A stretch of 64,000 nt of DNA from Pempheris klunzingeri. Taxonomy: Eukaryota; Chordata; Actinopteri; Acropomatiformes; Pempheridae. A program made the translations under genes and the position numbers. The stretch is taken from contig NC_092016.1 of NCBI RefSeq assembly GCF_042242105.1, positions 6,185,501-6,249,500 of the forward strand. Reading direction: 5' to 3'. Under the pieces are notes generated by a model. It was not told the origin of the DNA. It saw only the letters and a list, made by a program, of their open reading frames with translations, and searched no databases. Below are positions 1-14,214 of the stretch, one piece after another (position 1 is the stretch's first letter; every line of letters starts with the position of its first letter).

Positions 1-1255
1 CTGTCTGATTGTGTCAATTAACTGTTCAGTCAGTAAATTGTCCATCAGATTCAGAATCAAACTTCGGTTTTTCCTCTGCTCTCATGCACGCAGACATAAA
101 CAGACAGCGTACACAGTTAAGCTTCATCTACAATGGAAATATGTAAAATATATGTAAAGATTATTACAAGATGTGAAGAAGACAGAAGTGCAATGATGCA
201 GAGTGTAAAGGTGCTGGAATAAACATGGGATGACTATGAACAGGGTCCATTATATACATGAGGTAGATGTATATGATATGGATGTATACAGTATATGTAT
301 AGCATGTTTACATTTGTATTTGACAGTAATGGTATGTAAAACAAAAGCTCTTCTAGAATATACTTTAGAATAAGTCGGTAGTGTGTAACAGGGTTATTGC
401 ACGGGGATTGTTTGTGTCACTATGGCCGATTTAAGTGTTCAATAGTCCGATGGCCTTGTGTCAGTGACGTTAACAGTCAGTCTCACCTGTGCGGACGGTG
501 CTGCATAGGGTGAAGGTAAAGACTGACACAAGCAGTTAGACCTGTCAGTCCCTTTGTGGACAGTGTGTGATCAATCAGCGAGTAGACAGTCACTCCCACA
601 TGCTCAGACTGATGGAATCGGTGCAGATACAGAGTGAGACTGAAATCATTAGAGGCAGTCAGACCAGTCAGACAGCTCACTGATCCTCAGATCTCTGTAC
701 AAGCACAAAGTCAACACGGTTTTATCCTCATGTCACAGAATTTCAGAATAAATGTTCAAATAAGCAGATATTACGGCTTAATGGAATAGTTCAGTGTTTT
801 GGAAAGTACACTCATTTGCTCTCTGGTGGAGAGGTAGATGAGGAGTTCGATAAAACTCATGCATGTGCGGTAAATATGAGGCGACAGTTATGAAGACATG
901 AAGGCTGGAAAAACAGCTAGGCTGGGTCTGTGTAAAGGTAACAAAACCCACCCACCAAAACCTACAAAACTTACTAATTAAAACAACATATCGTGCTTGT
1001 TTAATCTTTAACAACTCTGAAATATAAAGATTAGAAATATGCTTGAATTCAAATGAATTCAAAATACCCCTTGAAATATAAAATGCTTGATTCTCACACA
1101 TAATCTAGTGTTTCATCCACACAATTTTATGCAATGCACTGTTTTCTAATTGAAAGCTCTAATTTTTTCATTTCCTGTTGTTCCTCTTCTCCTCCAGTCT
1201 CTGCAGCGCGGTCATTAGGCATGTTCAGATAGAGAAGAGCTCTACGGTGCCCACC
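1..1255. other. Upstream or intronic DNA 5' of the first gramd4 coding exon
   Basis: No supported coding exon was found here. A pyrimidine-rich tract ending in CCTCCAG just before base 1197 looks like a splice acceptor. The ATG-bearing exon is therefore probably the second gramd4 exon, with the promoter and a non-coding first exon to the left of the window. The short open frames in this stretch have no recognisable features. Confidence 0.5.
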
Positions 1256-4200
1256 ATGCGGAAGCATCTGGACAGGATCCGGTTCCGGGGCCAGAGACGG
1301 GATGAGTTCCTGGATCTGGCGGAGTCGCCCAACACGTCAGACACAGAATCCACTGAGGACCTTGTGATTAAACCTCGCATCTCCGTCAGTCGAGTGGAGT
1401 CGGAGGAGCTGAGGGAGGTGGAAGGAGAGCAGCAGAGTGAGGTACAGAAACACACCTGTCTGGTCTGTGACAGAGACAACCTGAGAAATTTACCAGGACT
1501 TTAAAAGAAACATGTTTTTCTGCTCGTGATCTGTTTTAAATACTGAGCCTGAACACTAATTGCTCAACACATGACTCGTCTTGCTGCAGGACTCTGTTGT
1601 GAACGGTCTCTGTGACTGTGTGAGGAAGCTTTTGAGTGAAATGTTAGCAAAACTAATGGGATGATGGACCAAGCCATTAAAGTAATGTCCGATTGAGACC
1701 TGTAGGTCCCTGAGAGACCATCTGGCTGAGATGTTTCCTCCTTCCTGAGCTCCAGTGTTGCCGTTAATTCAGTCTCTTTCTTGTTGATCTCATCTCTTTG
1801 GATAAAGACTGAATGTTCCCCAAATTTATAATATTAACTGGTTCTTATCTGGTTTACTAAAGGTTAATGGTAATGTGGAGTGTGAATTGAGAAGGACCCA
1901 TGATTGAACCCTGTGGCACCCCACATTGAAGAAAAACTATGACCTAGAACACGTTTGTGAACTATTTATCAAAAATTACCATATATAATATATTGATTCA
2001 GTTTTGTTTCTTGCACTTGATTTTATTTCACTGTTGTTGTGTCACATTTTCAGTGTTGTCTGGTTATTTCAGATTTCTGTCCGTGTGTTTGTCTCTCAGG
2101 CTGGTCCAGGATCATTTTCTGCTTCTCTCCAAGATGACTCGAGAACAGATCTCAACGAGGTCAAAGGTCACCTAGAAATCGCCTTGTTAGAGAAACACTT
2201 CTTACGTGAGTATTCTGACCTGAACTGCACTCTGTGTGGGATTTCTTTGGTTTCAAGACATTTCATGTGTTTCTATGTCCTTTCATGGTGGAATGTAATG
2301 AATAAAACAAGAGATATCATACTCTCTACTCTACTAACTTTGCTAATTAAAATGTGCAAGTACGGCTGAAAAGATCAAACAATTAGTTGATTCACAGAAA
2401 ATAATTTGGGAAATGTTTTGATCATCGATTAAGTAATTTTTAATGGAAAACATTTCATAGTTCATTACATGGCGTAACAGAAGTACTTAGATGCATATAG
2501 TAGATCCAGTGTCGACACAGAGCGTCTGATGTGATGCTATAGTTAACACTCACTTGGTGTTAGGCGTTGTAGCTATGTAGCTAACATAAGCTGGATTTGT
2601 CGCGCTAAGCGAGCCAGATCAAGATCTTTAGACACTTTATTAAGGCTTTTGTCCACAGGGGTCACCATAATCAACACAAAATTAAAATTCCTTGTAATTA
2701 CTTTAAGATTATTTTGTCAGACTACCATCTTTGGCTTTTACGGTAAAATATAAAAATAATTGGGGAATTAAAGTAAAGTGCCCCCTTTTAATCTGTGCAG
2801 GAAGAGCAGCTGTTGATTGGCTGTTGGGTCATTGTGGCTTCTCACATCAGTTTGAAGTCAAACGTCCTGCAGCACAACTGAATGCTGGGTAATCCGTCAA
2901 TATCTGCCCATCTGCGTTATGTAACACACACAGCTATTAATAACCCAGCTGACCTCATCTGACACACATACATGCACGCACACAAACACACACAGAGGTC
3001 ATTAATTAAGACTTGGACTCAAAATACATTTTTAAATTCAATGATAAAGGCTGCATTTTAAAATCTTGAGCTCTGCATCCTTTAAAGGACAGGTCAACAT
3101 TTTTTCAAGTCCATCTTAAAACAATACTCACGTGTCCATGTGTATACTGAAACAGATTTGCCCCTTCTGCTAGTACTGGCCTTAAAGAGATCCTTTAACG
3201 ATGTGATTCCAGTGTAAGTTATGAAGTTATGAGGAACAAATCTTTGGTATTTTGAGTGGACAGTTACAGGGTGCGAGTTCCCCGCCTGTGGCTACCTCTG
3301 ATAACCTGTATAATACGGCACAGGCTGCCGCTGTGCACCTACTGTAATCTCATCACAAGGCTAAAATGAGCAGGTTGCAGCTTTAAATAGAGCAAATGGG
3401 AATCAGTATGACACAATTAATATCGCAAGTTCTGCCAACTGATATCACAAATGTTGTTGATTGGCACAGATCTTTAAAATCAAGCCTCAAATCTCTTGTC
3501 GCTCTCGTACTGTTTAGTCTTCATTTGTCTGTTTGTTCACTGCTGGTAAAGACGTGTATAGTTCAGGGAACTTACATCCCAGTAACATGAGCATGATAAC
3601 TATGACCAAGAGGCCATCTGAAGCTAATATGAGACTTGAGCAGTATCTTCAAAAGCCATGTTTTTAGAACAAAAATAATCTTACTGTTACTTTCCCTTCC
3701 TCAGCAAGGAAACACTGTCATGGGGAAACTTTAAATTTCATACTCAAAAGAATGGAAGATACAGACTTTATTTGGCCGAAGACAGGTCAAGTTACTTTTA
3801 TTTATGTAGCTCAATATCACAAATTTGCCTTGAGGGGCTTCAATAGAATATGACACCCAATTCTTAGACCCATGAGTTGTATTGAACCCACCCCCCCAAA
3901 GAAATCTCAGGAGGAGCGTCAGAGGAGGAGAACTCAGTTTGTCTCCTTTCAGAGACTCTGATCATGTGACCATCCATCTGTTTCAGAGGAGGAGCTGAGG
4001 AAACTCAAAGAGGAGTCCAACGTGGATTCACTCAGACAGGAGCTGGAGAGGGAGCGCTGCAGATGCGTCGAGCTGGAGCAGAAGATCAACGACGTCCTCA
4101 GGCCCAGGTGGTTCTTAACAAAAATAAAAAAATACTTTGAGCATTCGGACAAAGCAACTATTTAATGTGGTTTTATGCCTACACTGACTACTTATTTCTG

Positions 4201-7200
4201 TGTGCCTCACAGACTTGAAGATTCGCCTTCTCAGACACCTAAAGCCCCGTCCCCTCCTCCATCTGCAGTCAGCAGTACAGGTGAGCTGCCTTTGAGCTCA
4301 ATTGTGGAGGATTTGTTTCCAGGGGGGAAAAATAGAAACCAAAAGAGTTGCTGGTCCAGAAACGATTTTCCCTGAACTCCTTTTTGAATATCCTCAATAT
4401 TATTTACCATACTTTGATGTTAACATACACTTTACTCTCAATTTATTAATTACACCTATACAATGTAATCTAAATAATAATAATGTGCAACAGCTCTGCC
4501 ACATATTTTTTTCCTTTATGACGCTTCAGATATACCGTCTTTACTAAAACCTTCAGAGAGGAGTTAATTCAACTATATGTTTATCACTGAGGTACAACGT
4601 AGTGGTGGCATTTAACTGGCCTGTGTTATATTGAAATTATATGTCTCTAATATTTTAATCGCTCATGTATGTCAACGGGGTGACCAAAACATTACAAACA
4701 CCCCTCAATATAATGCATTCCAGTTCATCATCATCATCATTATCAGGGGTTCACACCTCCTTAAACAGTCCTGCGTTTTATTTATTTTCTGTTATGTATG
4801 ATAGATCCAAAAAAATTAGGCTGCACCTTTTATTTTGACAGAGCACCTGCCTCATGTGTCAGCAGGTCTCTGATGCGTGTTCAACATTTCAAGATAATTT
4901 TCTGATTTAATAAGTAACAGACATCCAGAATTTAATTTATGAATATTTTGGGGTGTTCCTACAACAGTAAATATTTCTGTTTCAGAATTTTGTGATGTTG
5001 GTCCTCTCTTGTCCCTTCTGGTGTCTCTCTATTCAGTTTTGGTTTTACTAGTCCAGGTTTTCAGATATCTGTCTCCAGTGCTCACAGAGGACAAATCTGG
5101 TACAAACCTTAGAATAAAATCTTGAGTAAATGTGGTAAAATGTTAATAAACATGTTCATCAGACTTTTCTTTTCCCGTCCTCAGAAAAACAGAAGGACAC
5201 TCTGTCCAACAGTTTCCTGAAATGGCTTTATGATCGTTTTGGCGTTTACATCGAGGACTTCCGCTTCCAACCGGAGGAGCAGACGGTGGAGACGGAGGAG
5301 CCGCTGAGTGCCAAGAGGTGAGCAGGGAAATCCAGAAACTTTCTGTGCTGTACTTTCTGCATTTGTCTTAAATCTACATAAATATCTGGTTTGTCATCCA
5401 CAGGCTGACTGAAAACATGAGACGGCTCAGTGAGTACTTTCTTTCTGACTGACCTTGAACACATCACATTCAAAGCTCTAATGCACCAAATAGATCTGCA
5501 ACGATTAATCGATTAGCTGGATGAAATTAATTGCCAATAATTTTGATGATAAATTAATCGGTTTGAGTAATTTTTTTTAAGAAAAAAAAGTCACACTTTT
5601 CTGATTCTTCAGCTTCTTAAATATAAATATTTTCTGGTTTCTTTACTCCTTTACAACCATAAACTAAATTGAGGACGTCTTCTTGGGTTTGGGAAACACT
5701 GATCAACATTTTTCACTATTTTCTGGCATTTTCTAGACCAAACAACTAATAGATTAATCGATCACTTAACACTTAAAATAATCGTTAGTTGCAGCCGTAA
5801 TACCAAACCAGGAAAAACAGACCCAGACCAAAAGTCCACGTATGTCCACATACTTTTGGCCACATGTTATACTTATGAAAAGGAGATTCTTTATTTGACC
5901 CTTTTTTTTTTTTGACAAAAACATACAGAAGACATAAAGTTGAGGCTTCTGTATCATGACATTGTTGTGTTTCCAGAACGAGGATTCAAACCTGTGACCA
6001 ACTTCAAGAGGAACCTTTCTGCCTTATCCAGCTGGTACTCCATCTACACGTCGGCCATCGCCTTCATTGTGAGTCCACATACATATGCATGTACAAATGA
6101 CTGTTTTTGTCTGGTGACTTTGACTTAAGCAAAGAGAAGGAGAGACTGGCTTCACTCACCCATCAGACAAGGCTGTCTGAAAGCAATGAAAATATTTTAA
6201 ATATAGTGTACACTGAAACTAATGTTGATTTTTATTTATTTATTTTATTTTTTTCTTAGTTGGGCCTTTTTGTAAATGAGTTGTATAGACAAGTACCTCA
6301 TTTAACCCCATTTCAAATAATACAAACCATCCTTTTAACTGAATTCACATCTTTTTGTGGCCATTTACATTTTTTATTATCTATATAAAAACACACTGCC
6401 TCAAAAATTCACTTTCTCCTCAGGTCTACATGTATGCAGCGTGGCACGGCTGGGCAATCCCCATGTTCCTGTTCCTCGCCATCCTCCGTCTCTCTTTGAA
6501 TTGCCTCATTGCCAGGTCAGTGCAAGCCCCACCCGCTCTCTGTGCTTACAGTGCGTAACACAAAGTCCATGCATTCCTCACATTGATATATCGCCCACGC
6601 CTATTTCCACTGACAGCCCTGATACTAGACCTTTTTCATGGCAGACATTTTGACTTTTCATAGCAGGAAAAGCTAAGGTGAAACAAATTTCATTCATGAT
6701 GCTCAGTTGAGTTTGTGTGTCTGTGTCTGTGTGTCAAAGATTTAAATTCAGTGAGTGTGAAATGATCTCATATGTACCTGTATGTTCCCATGATGCACTA
6801 CTCTCAGAGGCTGGAGGATCCAGTGGAGCATCGTACCCGAAGTCTCAGAGCCTGTGGTGAGACGTCTCTCTGTCCACCTGCAGCACTTGACTGTATCCAG
6901 TGTGTCATGTAAAAAGATTTCCATGTGAAACTGGCCTGACGTCCTACCTGGACAGGTGAACAGGTGACATTACAGCTCTGTCTCCTCTGTTGTACAGGAG
7001 CCTCCTAAGGAAGACCTGACGGTGTCTGAGAAGTTCCAGCTGGTCCTGGACGTCGCTCAGAAAGCTCAGGTGAGACTTGACGGAGAGTCAGACGCTCAAC
7101 ATCTCTGCCGACAGAGATTTCACAACAACTATTTTTGTTTTTTGTTTTGCTCCCACAGAATCTGTTTGGGAAGATGGCCAACATCCTGGAGAAAATAAAG

Positions 7201-10200
7201 AAGTGAGTTTGTCCGCACGCATTTAATTTGAGGTCAGATGGACCCAGCATCCATGCACAGATCTTTAATGTGTGTGTGTGTGTGTGTGTGTGTGTAGTCT
7301 GTTCATGTGGGTTCAGCCAGAGTTGACTCAGAAGCTGTACGTTGGTCTGTGGGTGGCCTTCATCTCCTCCTGCCTGCTGCCGTACAACCTGCTTGGATTC
7401 ATCATAGGTACAATATATATATATGTACACAAATCATAATTACACATTTTTTAAATCACCTCGTCTGTTGTTTATGTTTGGATTCCCAGTGTAGTCTGTA
7501 GTGTACTGAGTGGATTTATATTAGTTGTATTTGTGTTGCTCCAATATTCGTTGTCCAATAGTCACTCAGACTGGGACCAGAGTTATTATAGTTTTGTATT
7601 TTTCTTTAGTTTTTATTTTTATTTCCTTTTTGCATTTTTGTATCAAATTGGGTTTGCTCGTTTCAGGTTAGTTTTTATTGTTTAAAAATGTTTAGTTTTA
7701 GTTGAATTTATTCTCCTCCTCATGTTTGCTGTGTTGATGAATTTGACCGAATTGAAAAAGACTAAAACTAAAGACATTTCATGTGTATTTATATTTTATT
7801 TTAGTTACACAATGCCATTTGATTCTTGATCTTTTTTCCTGTTTCAACCCAAGTGTTTTTTCACACCCAGTTTTGTCTGTAGGTTTAGGTTTTAACTGTA
7901 ATATTCATGTGTTAGACACCCTGAAGAGTTTCATTTCAGTGTAGGACTGATATTCAGAGCTGCTGAGCTTCTCTAATTACTGTCCTCCTCTTCCTCAGCT
8001 GTGTACGCAGGTGTAAAGTTCTTCATCATCGACTTCATCTTTAAGAGTTGTCCCAAGCTGAGGCAGCGCTACGACACTCCCTACATCATCTGGACCAATT
8101 TACCCACCGACCTGCAGCTGAAGGAGCGCAGCAGCACCATGCTGAGCAGACGGGTCAGTCTAAACTCTCCATCCAGACGTACAGCTGACCGCTGTCACTG
8201 TGCCGCTCACTGACTCACTGAATCACATGACAGGAAAATGGATGTGTTATGATATTAGAGGCTAACATACAAACTTCTAGTCTTCAGATCCAATCAATGC
8301 TGTATCAGACTTCATGCAGATCCCTCTGATGCAGCCAAAAGCTTTAATCAGTTTTCCCCCCAAACTAAAATCGTGTCATTGCCAACATTGCAAGTATTTG
8401 ACAGCTTATTGAGTTTGATTTGATCAAAGTGGTCTTTAAAAATCAGATTCGCTAAAATTCCAGTTCAAATTTTGGTGGAACTAAAACGTTTAATGTACAG
8501 GTCCTCAAACTCCGCTAATGTGATTGTGTGATGGGCATTAGGTCCCCGGTTCAGGTACCTTGTAGTTAATTGGGGACCTTTGTTTCATATCATTTCCCAT
8601 CTGTCACTCCCCTTGTTTTTGTCACACTGTCGGAGGTCTAACTGAGGCAAAAATTGCCCAGAAAAGACTTAAAATGTTCTGTCCTGCTCTAAGTGGACAG
8701 AACATGTAGTAAATGTGTAGATTTCATGTGTTTTACACAATGTGACCAGTTTACATACAAACTCCAAGCTTCAGAAAGAAATTCAACTTCTGATATTATA
8801 CTTTCAAGTAAAAAAGTTTGATATCAACATGAGATCCAGTGAACCCACTGATGTTCAGTCCACTGATGTAAACCAAGAGGTCAAGATTTCCAATAGTGTC
8901 GTTCACGATAATCTCCTCAATTAATCTAATCATGTAAATTTGAATAGAAACATTTTAGACCTGCAGAGGAAACATCGGCTCAGATGCTTCCTGGTTTAAG
9001 GATCACAAAGTGGATCATTACTGTCGTCTGAAGAGAAGCTACCAAAGCCAGCATCAGCGCAAACAGGTGGTCGCTGGTCTGTCTGGTTTCAGTTCTCTGT
9101 TGTTATTTCTCTCTCTCAGCTGTCTGAGTGTGAACAGGTAGGATCCTGATGTGTGTGTGTGTGTTGTGTGTATTCGCAGTGTAGAGGTCGGTAGTGTGTA
9201 GTGTAGGTAGAGATGTAGACCTGGCATCACTGAATGTAGCCAATAAGCTGCTGTTATTCTCCTGACTGTCATTAATGATAGTGATAGAGTACATATCCCA
9301 ACACCTACTGGTCAGTCAGTGGCTCATTCCTGCTCTCCAGAGGATGAACCCTTTAGACTGTAATGAGCCCATCCTCTTCCTCTAGTGCTTCCATCAAGCT
9401 TCAGTCAGATCTTACTTGAATTTTAACAGTTGTACCCAAATTTGGAGCTTGTATCTGAAATTTCAGGTTTGTATCCAGATTTTTTGCTTTTTGGGTTGGG
9501 ATGGGATTTTTAAAATTAATTTTTAAACTCACGCTTGCATCATGTAGTTGTCACGTCTGGCAGACATCAAACGCAACACACAAACAAAAAAAGTGCAGGT
9601 ATAGTAGCTCAGGAGCAAATCGCTGCTTGTCTGAAGATGCTGTAGATTTGCTGCCCTCAACATGAAGAAGTTAAACAGAAAATTGTATTAGTTTCTAAAA
9701 AAAAAAACATTTTGCTTTTGTCGGACTTATTATTTTTGTCTGTATTTTATGTTTTTGTGTGAGTTTGTGGGTCAGATTTTGCCCAAATTATTATTATTAT
9801 TCATTTATTTATTTGTTTGCATGAATATTTACATCTGTTCTTTCCTCTAGCGCCACCCTCTGGACAAAATATACATTTTTAGTTCCACTGCTGGTAAGGC
9901 TGAGAGCTGCTAAATCATCAGGATGTTGTTTGGTCATATTGTAGCTGTTATAAACACTGCCGTGAGAATTAAGGCACATTTTAACCACACAAAAAGAGCA
10001 AATGATGGTGATAATTAGAGGTCTGACCCATTCTGTCCAACAGCTGTGAACACACCTGGACAGGTGAGTTGTTCTGCCTGCCTGCAGCTTCACTCTGTGA
10101 CTGTAGTGTTCAGGATGCCACCGCGGTACCTCGTCCACTGCTGATTTGCTAATCCAGGACCTGCTTCTGTCCACCTGCTCAGGTCACTGCGGGGGGTCGA

Positions 10201-13200
10201 GGCAGCGTTGGCGCTGCAGCTCCTCTGGGCGTCAGCCGGGACGAGGACGGAGGGCGATACTACAGCACCAAGAGAGGAGCTTTTCACGAAGTCTTCAACC
10301 TGCCGGAGAGTGAGCGCCCTCTGACAGGTGAGGGAGGAACTGCAGGAGGGGAGTTCTGTTTGTTTTAACAGGCAAAATCCATCATCACAGGTTATTTTGG
10401 CTTCATACTCACCCTTCAAACTGGAAGAGCAGATTAGATTTTGTACAGTTTTATTTATTACCCTTAATGCGTCAGGGTGGGTTTTCTGTTTGTTTAAGCC
10501 ACAGCAGACTGAACCCATTGTGTCTGAGCAGGTTCTCACTGATCCTCCTTTTAAACTGATCCTGCAGGTTTCAGTCATTAAAATTAAGGAATACTAGGAT
10601 CTACTAAGTCAATTTAAGTCCCCCAACACAGTATTTTTTGGTCAAATGTTGAAGGTCAGGAATTCACCACTAATGACAAACATTTAATTCTTTATTCATT
10701 TATGGCCCTTTTGAAAAGTCAACATAAAATATACTGAGTCTAAAAACATAGGAATCAGTCAAGTACCACCATCTGTAGTGTAAACTGCCCCCAGGCTGCT
10801 ATAAGGTCCAGAAAAGGACATGACTTTACTTGTAGCTGCGGTCTTGGCTGCAGCGAAAACTCCTGACGGTGACCTGCAGCAGGAGAACAAGTTAGCTGTT
10901 GTCTGACCAGTTTCTAAAAATATTCTTTGTGGTGTTGTTTCAGTGTGTGAGAACGGCTGGCGCTGCTGCCTCATCAACAGAGACAGGAAGACGCCGACAG
11001 ACTACATCCGCCACGGAGTCCTCTACGTGACTGAGAAGTAAGTCCTTCACTTCCTGTCAGTCGCAGGAACAGAGAAAACTGTTCCAAAACAAACAGCCTG
11101 TTGTTTTAATTGATCATGTACTTTGTGTTTAGGGTAAATGGCCCGACATGAACACATTAAGCTGTCGCTGCATTGACCTCCTCACATATGCTGTTTTTCA
11201 GCTATACGTCCAATATACACCCAACTTCCCCACAATGCGTTGATCGGCATTTCAGGCTTTAAATTCTAGCAGATTTTATGAAGTCAGTAAATTAATAATC
11301 AACTAGATGTACAGTTTGAAACCAGGAAACCTCAAACTCCAACTTGTTCATTTCTTGAAAAATATATTTATCTATTTAGGCAGTTATTACTCTGACTGAG
11401 ATGTTCAGTTCAAGATCTTTCATTTCCAACAGTCAAATGTTTTTTTTCTCAGGGTGGGGGCAGAGTGATATTGGCTGATTAATCGGTTATTATCTTTTTC
11501 CTCCTCCAAACCATCAGTATTATATCGGCCTTTAAAAATTCACAATTGGTCGACCTCTAGTGTTTAATAATAATTCAAGATGAACTTAGTCCATAAATCT
11601 GTTTGATGGTAATACAGCTCACATTATACTGGTGACAAAGTCAAACTAGATGAACTTCTTCTGTTTTTGTGCTCATTGGACAGGAAACATGAAATGTGTG
11701 ATTATGCATGCAGGCTGTTCGACTTCACTAACACAGCAATTAGTTGATTTGTTCACTCATGGGATCCTGCCTCTGTTCCAGTCTTTGACTCTGTCTGGGT
11801 TAACTGAACCTCCTCTGTCTCCTCAGTCATCTGTGCTTTGAGAGCTCCAGTTCCAGGTCTGGATCCTCCAAGAGGAACAAAGTCATCAAACTGATAGACA
11901 TCACTGACATCCAAAAGGTACGCAGAGTGTCGGGTCCAGTTCAAATGTCTTCCCTAGACCCTGAGCACTGACCCCTCACAGATTTTAATCAGCTGCTCTT
12001 GTTACATCACTCTGAATAATCAATAACAAGTAGAATGTATAAAGGCTTGCTAGTCATCCTGCGTTATTCAGTCATCAATAGGTTAATTAGTGTTTGGTTT
12101 ATGTCTGGTATACGTCATAAACCTTTTGCAACAGTAACTGAGTGTATTTGAATGATCCTCTCTGTCCCTCTCAGTACAAAGTTTTGTCTGTGCTGCCTGG
12201 ATCTGGGATGGGTATCTCCATAGCGACGCCATCCACCCAAAAGGTAAGGGGTCAGGAGGCGGGCACTCTGACCTGATCTGACGTGTGTTCGTGCGTGTGC
12301 ATTGTCTGTCTGACAGGGTTGATGGTGGGTCAGACTTCAGCTGGCATGAACACAAAGTCAAATCGATGAATTCATTTAAATGAACTACAGTGATGGTGCT
12401 GTTGGCTCACAGATCATCTGGGTGCACAGTTAACATGAGACCCAACAAGTCTGTCACGACACAGAGTTTAATGAGAATCAGATTAGTAGCATTAAAGTAA
12501 TTTAGCGAAGTAAATCAGGTCTTCTTTCTCACTTTTATCATTTAAACGGACAGATCACATTATTTGAATTTAAATGTACACTATATTTAGAATATTTTGA
12601 TTGATTTACATGTCCGTCTGACCGTCCTCTCCCACAAACTGCAGCCATTCTTTCTCTCTTTGCTCGCTTCAAAGCCGCCAGACTCCTTTGACAAAAGCAG
12701 TCATTTTACTTAGCAGAACATGAGCGTTTGCTGTTCTACCACTGCCTCCATCAGTGAACTAACATGTTAGTATGGATCCATACTAGCATACTAACTAACT
12801 ATCCAAAGCACCAAAGTTACACAGTAGCACAAGCAAACTAACCGACAGAGGCAGCGACTCCTGTGGTCTGCAAAGTAAAAATCACTACATTTTGAGAAAG
12901 GAGTGCTGTGGCTTTGAAGTAAGAGAAAATAAGAAGAGAGCAGCTTCAGTTCCCCATCAGAAGAGCTGTTTGACGACAGTGTAAAATGGTGAAAATATTC
13001 TAAACATAGTCGACACTTAAACTGATCTAATCTTTTATTTGGTTTTTCAAATGGCCTAAATATGTTTTACTGCTGACCCCGGCCACAGCAGTACATTGCC
13101 TAGTGTCTGTGTTAGGACTCCTGGGTTCGTGCTGACTGCAAACTACTGTAGGTAATACACTGACTATGGACAAATGCCTCATTTAACCCACTTCAAATAA

Positions 13201-14214
13201 TCCAAACTATCCCTTTAATGCATTCATAATCTTCTTCAGGCTTTACTAAACATAGCATCTAACATAATACAAAACAATCCATTAAAACACTCAAACAAAT
13301 CCATTTAATATTAACCAAATTAAATCAGATTAGAGGAAAGAAAGTCCTCATTCTAACTTCCATAGGTTGTCTGTTGTCATGGTGTGGAGAGAAAGTCCTA
13401 AAGGGTCTCAGCAGTAGTATTGTTGATCTCCGCAGGGAGGAGGCTTTGATGCTTAAAGGTAAAACTAGACATTTACTGGTTTAGTAACAGTGACAGCAGA
13501 CAGTGTTGGACTGATTAACTCGCTGCCCCTGAAACTGAGTGAACGAGAGTGCAAAAGTTGAAATTAAGAAGAAACGCCCAAAAACTTTAAGCACGTTGTG
13601 GGTGAAATAACAGTGGCAGCATACAGTGTTGTGTTATGGAGAAGCTCATCATCAACCCTGCAGGTTTGCTTGTTAATTCACAGATTCACAGACTGTAAAA
13701 TAAGCTCCACTACAAGGAAATGACCAAACTTAATGTTGCCTTTCAGTTTTGTTGCCCTCTGATGTGAACATAAGTGTGATTTAACTAATCCATAGTGTCT
13801 TCAGGAATATCTGGATGAAATCAGCAGAATAATTTAAACCCGATAACATTCGATGATTTGTTATGAAGTTATCTTATTTAACAGTAGGCTCTTATTGTGA
13901 AATACTAGTAAAACCATGACAGTTGGTTTCCACTGAAACAATCTTCTAAAACTGTCCACAAATATATAGTTTAATTTGAAAAGAAAGGTCTCATTTATTT
14001 CCTAAAACAGCTGGTCACTGTAGTTTTAAGCAAACGGTTCTCAAACAGAAAGTTAAGAGTGCATTTGTCAGGGACTATTTTTCAGCTGATTTCTGTTCTG
14101 TTGCAGCCGATGGTGTTCGGCGCGATGATCCACAGAGACGAGGCCTTCGACGCCATCAACACCCAGTACACGAAGGTCGTTGCCATGGCTACAGCCACCA
14201 ACCCAGAGACATAG
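1256..14214 (+). CDS. gramd4: GRAM domain-containing protein 4 (18 coding exons)
   Basis: Exons: 1256-1441, 2100-2205, 3987-4107, 4213-4280, 5185-5317, 5404-5429, 5977-6068, 6424-6515, 6808-6856, 6998-7069, 7159-7202, 7298-7407, 7999-8153, 10183-10327, 10944-11037, 11827-11917, 12175-12243, 14107-14214. Every junction has GT/AG and matching phase. The total is 586 codons, against about 578 in human. The start has a good context (CCACCATGC) and opens with MRKHLDRIRFRG, like the mammalian protein. A coiled coil lies near residues 80-137 (HLEIALLEKHFLL through ELEQKINDVL). Two hydrophobic blocks lie near 233-275 and 344-382. The C-terminal GRAM domain spans about 452-570 (CENGWRCCLINRDRK, GVLYVTENHLCFES, KYKVLSVLPGSGMGI). 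The family is a membrane-anchored GRAM protein of mitochondria and ER contacts, reported as a p53-independent E2F1-induced pro-apoptotic factor (death-inducing protein). Exon 6 is only 26 nt. The acceptor of exon 12 is preceded by a TG repeat instead of a pyrimidine tract. Confidence 0.95.
2366..2470. repeat. Partial copy of a GATTAATCGATTA-type interspersed repeat
   Basis: This stretch in intron 2 of gramd4 contains AACAATTAGTTGATTC and GATCATCGATTAAG. Both resemble the AT-rich repeat seen in full at 5490-5802. It is a truncated, diverged copy judged by eye only. Confidence 0.4.
3798..3890. repeat. Interspersed repeat fragment (TTTATTTATGTAGCTCAATA type)
   Basis: In intron 2 of gramd4, just 5' of exon 3. 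TTTATTTATGTAGCTCAATA followed by a CACAAATTTGCCTTGAGG-like stretch matches my memory of a common percomorph repeat. The assignment to a family is not checked. Confidence 0.4.
5490..5802. repeat. AT-rich interspersed repeat with inverted GCAACGATTA ends
   Basis: In intron 6 of gramd4. The left end reads CTGCAACGATTAATCGATTA and the right end reads AATCGTTAGTTGCAGCCG, so the ends are imperfect inverted repeats (GCTGCAACTAACGATT in reverse). The inside is AT-rich and non-coding. This is a very common type in percomorph genomes, MITE-like in structure. Weaker copies appear near 15058-15165, 45375-45665 and 50868-50975. Confidence 0.6.
5827..5862. repeat. Small foldback made of Tc1-like terminal repeats
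   Basis: ACCAAAAGTCCACGTATG is followed by TGTCCACATACTTTTGGCC. The two halves are imperfect reverse complements. They resemble the ends of the Tc1-like relic at 27634-28482, so this looks like the two ends of an internally deleted copy. Confidence 0.4.
7269..7295 (+). repeat. (TG)n microsatellite forming the polypyrimidine tract of a gramd4 acceptor
   Basis: Thirteen TG units run without a break into the acceptor AG at 7296-7297, so exon 12 of gramd4 starts immediately after the repeat. There is no separate pyrimidine tract. Confidence 0.9.

Noticed and set aside
7005..7430. 141-codon minus-strand open frame with a His/Thr run
   Set aside because: Antisense across gramd4 exons 10-12; the His/Thr run is the TG repeat.
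10090..10578. 162-codon minus-strand open frame
   Set aside because: Antisense over gramd4 exon 14 and its flanks; it crosses real splice sites of the plus-strand gene and has no family resemblance.
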